NCBI GenBank assembly: GCA_048013815.1 | Contig: CM106586.1 | Coordinates: forward strand, 15,748,001 to 15,812,000 | Source of the DNA: Setoptus koraiensis | Lineage: Eukaryota > Arthropoda | DNA length: 64,000 bases | Reading direction: 5' to 3' | Position numbers and translations under genes: made by a program | Notes under the pieces: generated by a model | What the model was told of the DNA's origin: nothing | The model's database searches: none | What the model saw: only the letters and a program-made list of their open reading frames with translations | Shown here: piece after piece, positions 60,650 through 64,000 of the stretch | How positions within the stretch are numbered: position 1 is the stretch's first letter | How the letters are laid out: each line of letters begins with the position of its first letter

Positions 60650-62060
60650 CAACCTTATTTGGGCCTCTGCGGATAAAGTCTATACATCTCAAAATGTTGC
60701 CCTAAAACAACGATGCTTCAACATGATGGTATGCGAGAACGACCTCGTTGATCTCCTTGAGTTAAGTCTCAATTGTAACTCAAATGTAAAGACTTATGAT
60801 GGAAAAACAACGGCCCCTTTCAGGTTGTCCATGGTAGACCGATGCAATTGAATTCTTGCCTGAGTCTTGCCAACGATTCGCTGTTGATGGGCGACCTTCT
60901 GAACAATTTAAAAAACGTATTAATCTATCACTTCCGAGCAAGTGGTAGTCATCGATCCGTCAAGGACTATATTCTTAGACAGGGTCTAGGCGTAGTTTGA
61001 TTTGTTGCCCTCCGCACTATCAAACAGTTGATGACAACTCAAAGACTGGCTTTCGTAGACGTAAACAATTTATATTTGTACGTTATAGGTCATGGTAAAA
61101 ATCAAAACAAACGCAATCTCAATAATTTAGAGCTAATTGGAACAGACACAAATCGCAGATCTGCCCGGCGGAACGATTCTAGGAAGATTCTGATAGTTCT
61201 CAGGAACACAATTCATTTCTGCATCTATCCTGGTGAGGCATTCAAAGGGAATAATCTGCACGACACTTTCCTGATTCGGGCGGACTCTAATTCTGTGTAA
61301 CTCATCAGAACGGAATAGTATCCTCGTGAATAATTCTCCAAATCATACCAAAAACACAGATAAAATTTTCTATAGCGAAACTGCTAACTTCGTTGACAGT
61401 TTTATCGATATACAGACGGATTGTTTGAATAATTTCACCATTACAGTGATTGATATTATTCATGAATTGTATGGGGACAAATTAATAGATAAAGCTTAGA
61501 AATTGTGGCGTCAGCACTTTACTGAATTCAATCAGATTCTGGACGATAATGAATCTGTCGCAATATGGTGGGTGCTCGCATATGTGGTAATGGAATTGAG
61601 GAAGGGTGAAACACTCTTTTGAAGTGGCCAGAGAGTGCTGAGCTAGGCAAAGTGGATATGGTTGATCGGCTAGTAGGTCAGCTAGCATCAGAAAACGACT
61701 CTTGGACGGCAACCTGCGACAATCTACCATGTCACTGATGCAAAAAATAGCAACTTGGAGGCCACAACAAACTTGCATTTGGAATTATTCAAATTTCTAG
61801 GGGCGCTCGAGTTTGCTTTTAGCCGTCAGATTGAATCTTAGGACGAATTGGTTGTCACAGAGCAAAACGAGTACCTCAAAGAATTCAACTCGATTGAGAC
61901 CGATGTCAGTTTCAAGCGGCGCAAAGACAAGATTCTTCGCAATGAATTTGTCGAACTACCTTGAGATTCGGAATTGAACTGAAGATGACGCAAGTTAGGC
62001 AATGGTTTTAATTGATTTACTCTACTGCCCATACAAAACGATTTCATTCTATTCAACACA
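60650..62060 (+). mobile_element. Decayed coding-like region, possibly a piggyBac-type transposon
   Basis: Several long plus-strand frames look coding but are interrupted repeatedly. Near 61,590-61,640 the frames give MELRKGETLF and then GKVDMVDRLVGQ, which resemble the piggyBac transposase stretch with a KxxRGE-like block followed by GGVDxxDQ. Near 61,770-61,830 FLGALEFAFSRQ resembles the conserved FLxxLxxAL.xxxxxR near the end of that family. I do not see the catalytic Asp blocks, terminal inverted repeats or flanking TTAA duplications. An upstream frame near 60,840-60,920 with LNSCLSLANDSLL could instead suggest a BEL/Pao-like reverse transcriptase, so family assignment is open. It is clearly broken and old. 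Confidence 0.3.
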
Positions 62061-64000
62061 TGGGAGGTATTTCGAGATAGCTATGTATGAAAACAAGCGT
62101 TATGCACAAGATGAAAGATCCATTTTCACTCTAATTTTCTGGTCAATCAACCACCAACCAACTAGATCATAACGGAATACATATCACCAATGAGATGGGG
62201 TCACATAGCGGTCTGGTTGTTTCAGACAGTGGGTTTTTCTAGTCCGTCACAATCATGTGAGGTTCGTTAGAGAAATTGAAAATATCGCCTCTTGGAATGC
62301 CTTCAATTGATTGCACCATAAAATCATTAGCTGATTCTGGGAAACAGTATAAGATTTCTGTCCAGGGTCAGGTAGAGTATATCGGCAGATGATCGCCACA
62401 GCTTGCGAATATTTTCACCATCTACAAGCTACTGTTAGTGCGCAACAATAGTACAATTGATGGTCGAAGGTGTCTCTTTTTTCGCTAGCAACATGCCAGA
62501 TATCGACCTTGATATATTGATTTATGTCAGGCCTTGAACTGACACTTTTGCTTGCACAGCTGAACTCTCTTAATGGCTATCATCATAGTATGTACTTTAC
62601 GTCATCCTTTATTGCCATACGTAAATGCGAGGCAGGAGACACACAAGTTAGTCTATGATACAAGAGTAATGCAATTACCTGTGTTGTACATTTGTATTTT
62701 TAAATAGATTGTTTTGTTATTCAGTTGTTATATTTATATGTCACATAGCATGACATTGAATTTCCCATCTAAAGTTACAATACTACTCACTTGTCAGAGA
62801 TACAAGTTTCACCTGCTTGGCGACTGCTTCAGCAAAAGCAACAATAAAAAGTGTAATATATATATATATATAGCAACGTGTTCGAACCATTACTATCTGA
62901 AAATCCCATTGCATGCAACAAAAACTAAAGAAACCAATTCAAGCTTGCAAAAAAAAAAAATGCGACCACATGTACATTCGATGAATAGCTCGAATAGGAA
63001 TTGTGCGAGTTCACTGTCGAACGGCCCCTGAACATTGACGTTAGGATACGATCGCAACTATTGCGTCTATTTCCTCCTCTAAATACCTCGTGCGTTACAT
63101 GATGTTTTAGTGTTTCATGTTGTGCCTCAATTACTGGTTACGTAACCTTTGTACCAATGTCAACACTAGAGGGCGATACTGGCGGTGACTGTCCCTCTAG
63201 AAACATATATAGAGTGACACTATATATATCCGTTTGTCATGATAGTGTGTCAGTTGGCGGTGAACTTGAGCCTGGCTCATTATAGACCGTTATGGTTACA
63301 TAATTGCATTATTTTATCACGTACATCGGCCAACCAACTCCTAAATAATGTATGGCGGTTGTCTAGCTCGCTTTCATGCAACAATGTTTCAATAAACAAG
63401 AATGATCAAAGAAAAAGATCAGCCGCCAGTAATAATTTATGATGGGCACCTGCTTATCTACATTCGAAGGTTTTAAAATGTACGACCATACCATACCTGT
63501 CATGTTTTAAGTTAATAAGATCTCTAGTGTCACATCTTTGTCATAATCTTGCCAAGTCTGTGCTACCTGTGCTTAGCTGATCACATGAATCGAAGCGTGA
63601 AGTGTTCTTATTTGCACAAAATCTGTCTTGTGCGATCTCTCGAACAAATTCTCTACGCCTTTCATTTTTTTTTTTTGCATTCAGAACTCATTGAGGGAAG
63701 GAACATTTGCGCTCTGTTTGGTCGATGGGAAGCCGCGTTTCCAATTCAGTTGTTATTCGTCACACATCCGGCAATATCTAGCACCCTAATGAAAATCACC
63801 ATTTTGTCACCTCATATGTGTATTGTTTATTTAGCCAGGTATACACTGAATTGGAGACTATCATATCTCTATTCGTAGCTTCGGGCGATTGAATACAACG
63901 CTACTAGCAATGTTCATGTTGTTGCCAGCTGAAAATTGAGTAGCTCTCAAATCGACGACTCATCAATAATAAGCGCTGGTTGCGCGAATGATATACCCCG
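62061..64000. other. Unassigned DNA at the right edge
   Basis: No gene recognised. A TA run (62,861-62,871), TATATA boxes at 63,207-63,229 followed by a TCAGTT initiator-like word, and AATAAA at about 63,392-63,397 together look like a promoter plus poly(A) unit about 200 bases long. A T-run acceptor-like site at 63,668-63,686 (TTTTGCATTCAG) precedes a short open frame I cannot identify. Confidence 0.4.

Noticed and set aside
63104-63540. Possible long terminal repeat (TATA box, TCAGT initiator, AATAAA)
   Set aside because: No matching partner repeat or flanking duplication was found in the window, and the ends are arbitrary.

Overview
The window looks like nuclear DNA of an arthropod, tentatively a mite. 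Its genes are animal genes with GT-AG introns, and the Kv channel resembles arthropod Shaw more than vertebrate Kv3. Genes are AT-rich, intron-poor and full of Gln/Asn runs. The taxon is an inference; no marker gene fixes it.

Layout. 1-420 (-): start of an SLC66A2-type PQ-loop transporter. 3509-3895 (-): ubiquitin-eL40 fusion. 4740-5239: a 500-base assembly gap covering the start of the next gene. 5240-15490 (+): myosin VI in at least seven exons, the last 3.2 kb long. 16902-20448 (+): an unrecognised Q/N-rich protein with two hydrophobic segments, in three exons. 20558-25597 (-): Mi-2/CHD4 remodeler as a single 5-kb exon. 25598-50407: a gene desert; about 28.7-46 kb of it is GC-rich, dense in the palindrome GGGCCC and holds short tandem repeats. 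50408-53352 (+): Shaw-type Kv channel in four exons with a long tail containing a poly-cysteine run. 54529-54885 (+): Max (bHLH-zipper). 55184-58216 (+): a decayed M14 zinc-carboxypeptidase gene found only by piecing short exons by eye. 58131-59787 (-): an Asn/Gln-rich protein with a matrin/U1-type zinc finger, three exons. 60.4-62.1 kb: decayed coding-like DNA, possibly piggyBac-related. The remainder to 64 kb holds nothing I recognise.

The genes are unrelated housekeeping, cytoskeletal, chromatin, channel and transcription genes and do not form a pathway. The most useful observations are the hidden carboxypeptidase pseudogene with a TG acceptor, the GGGCCC-rich desert, a ubiquitin with three substitutions, a Mi-2 lacking the usual N-terminal region, and a poly-Cys run in a potassium-channel tail. 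I found no convincing wholly new molecular system, and no CRISPR array, rRNA or tRNA gene that I could support.
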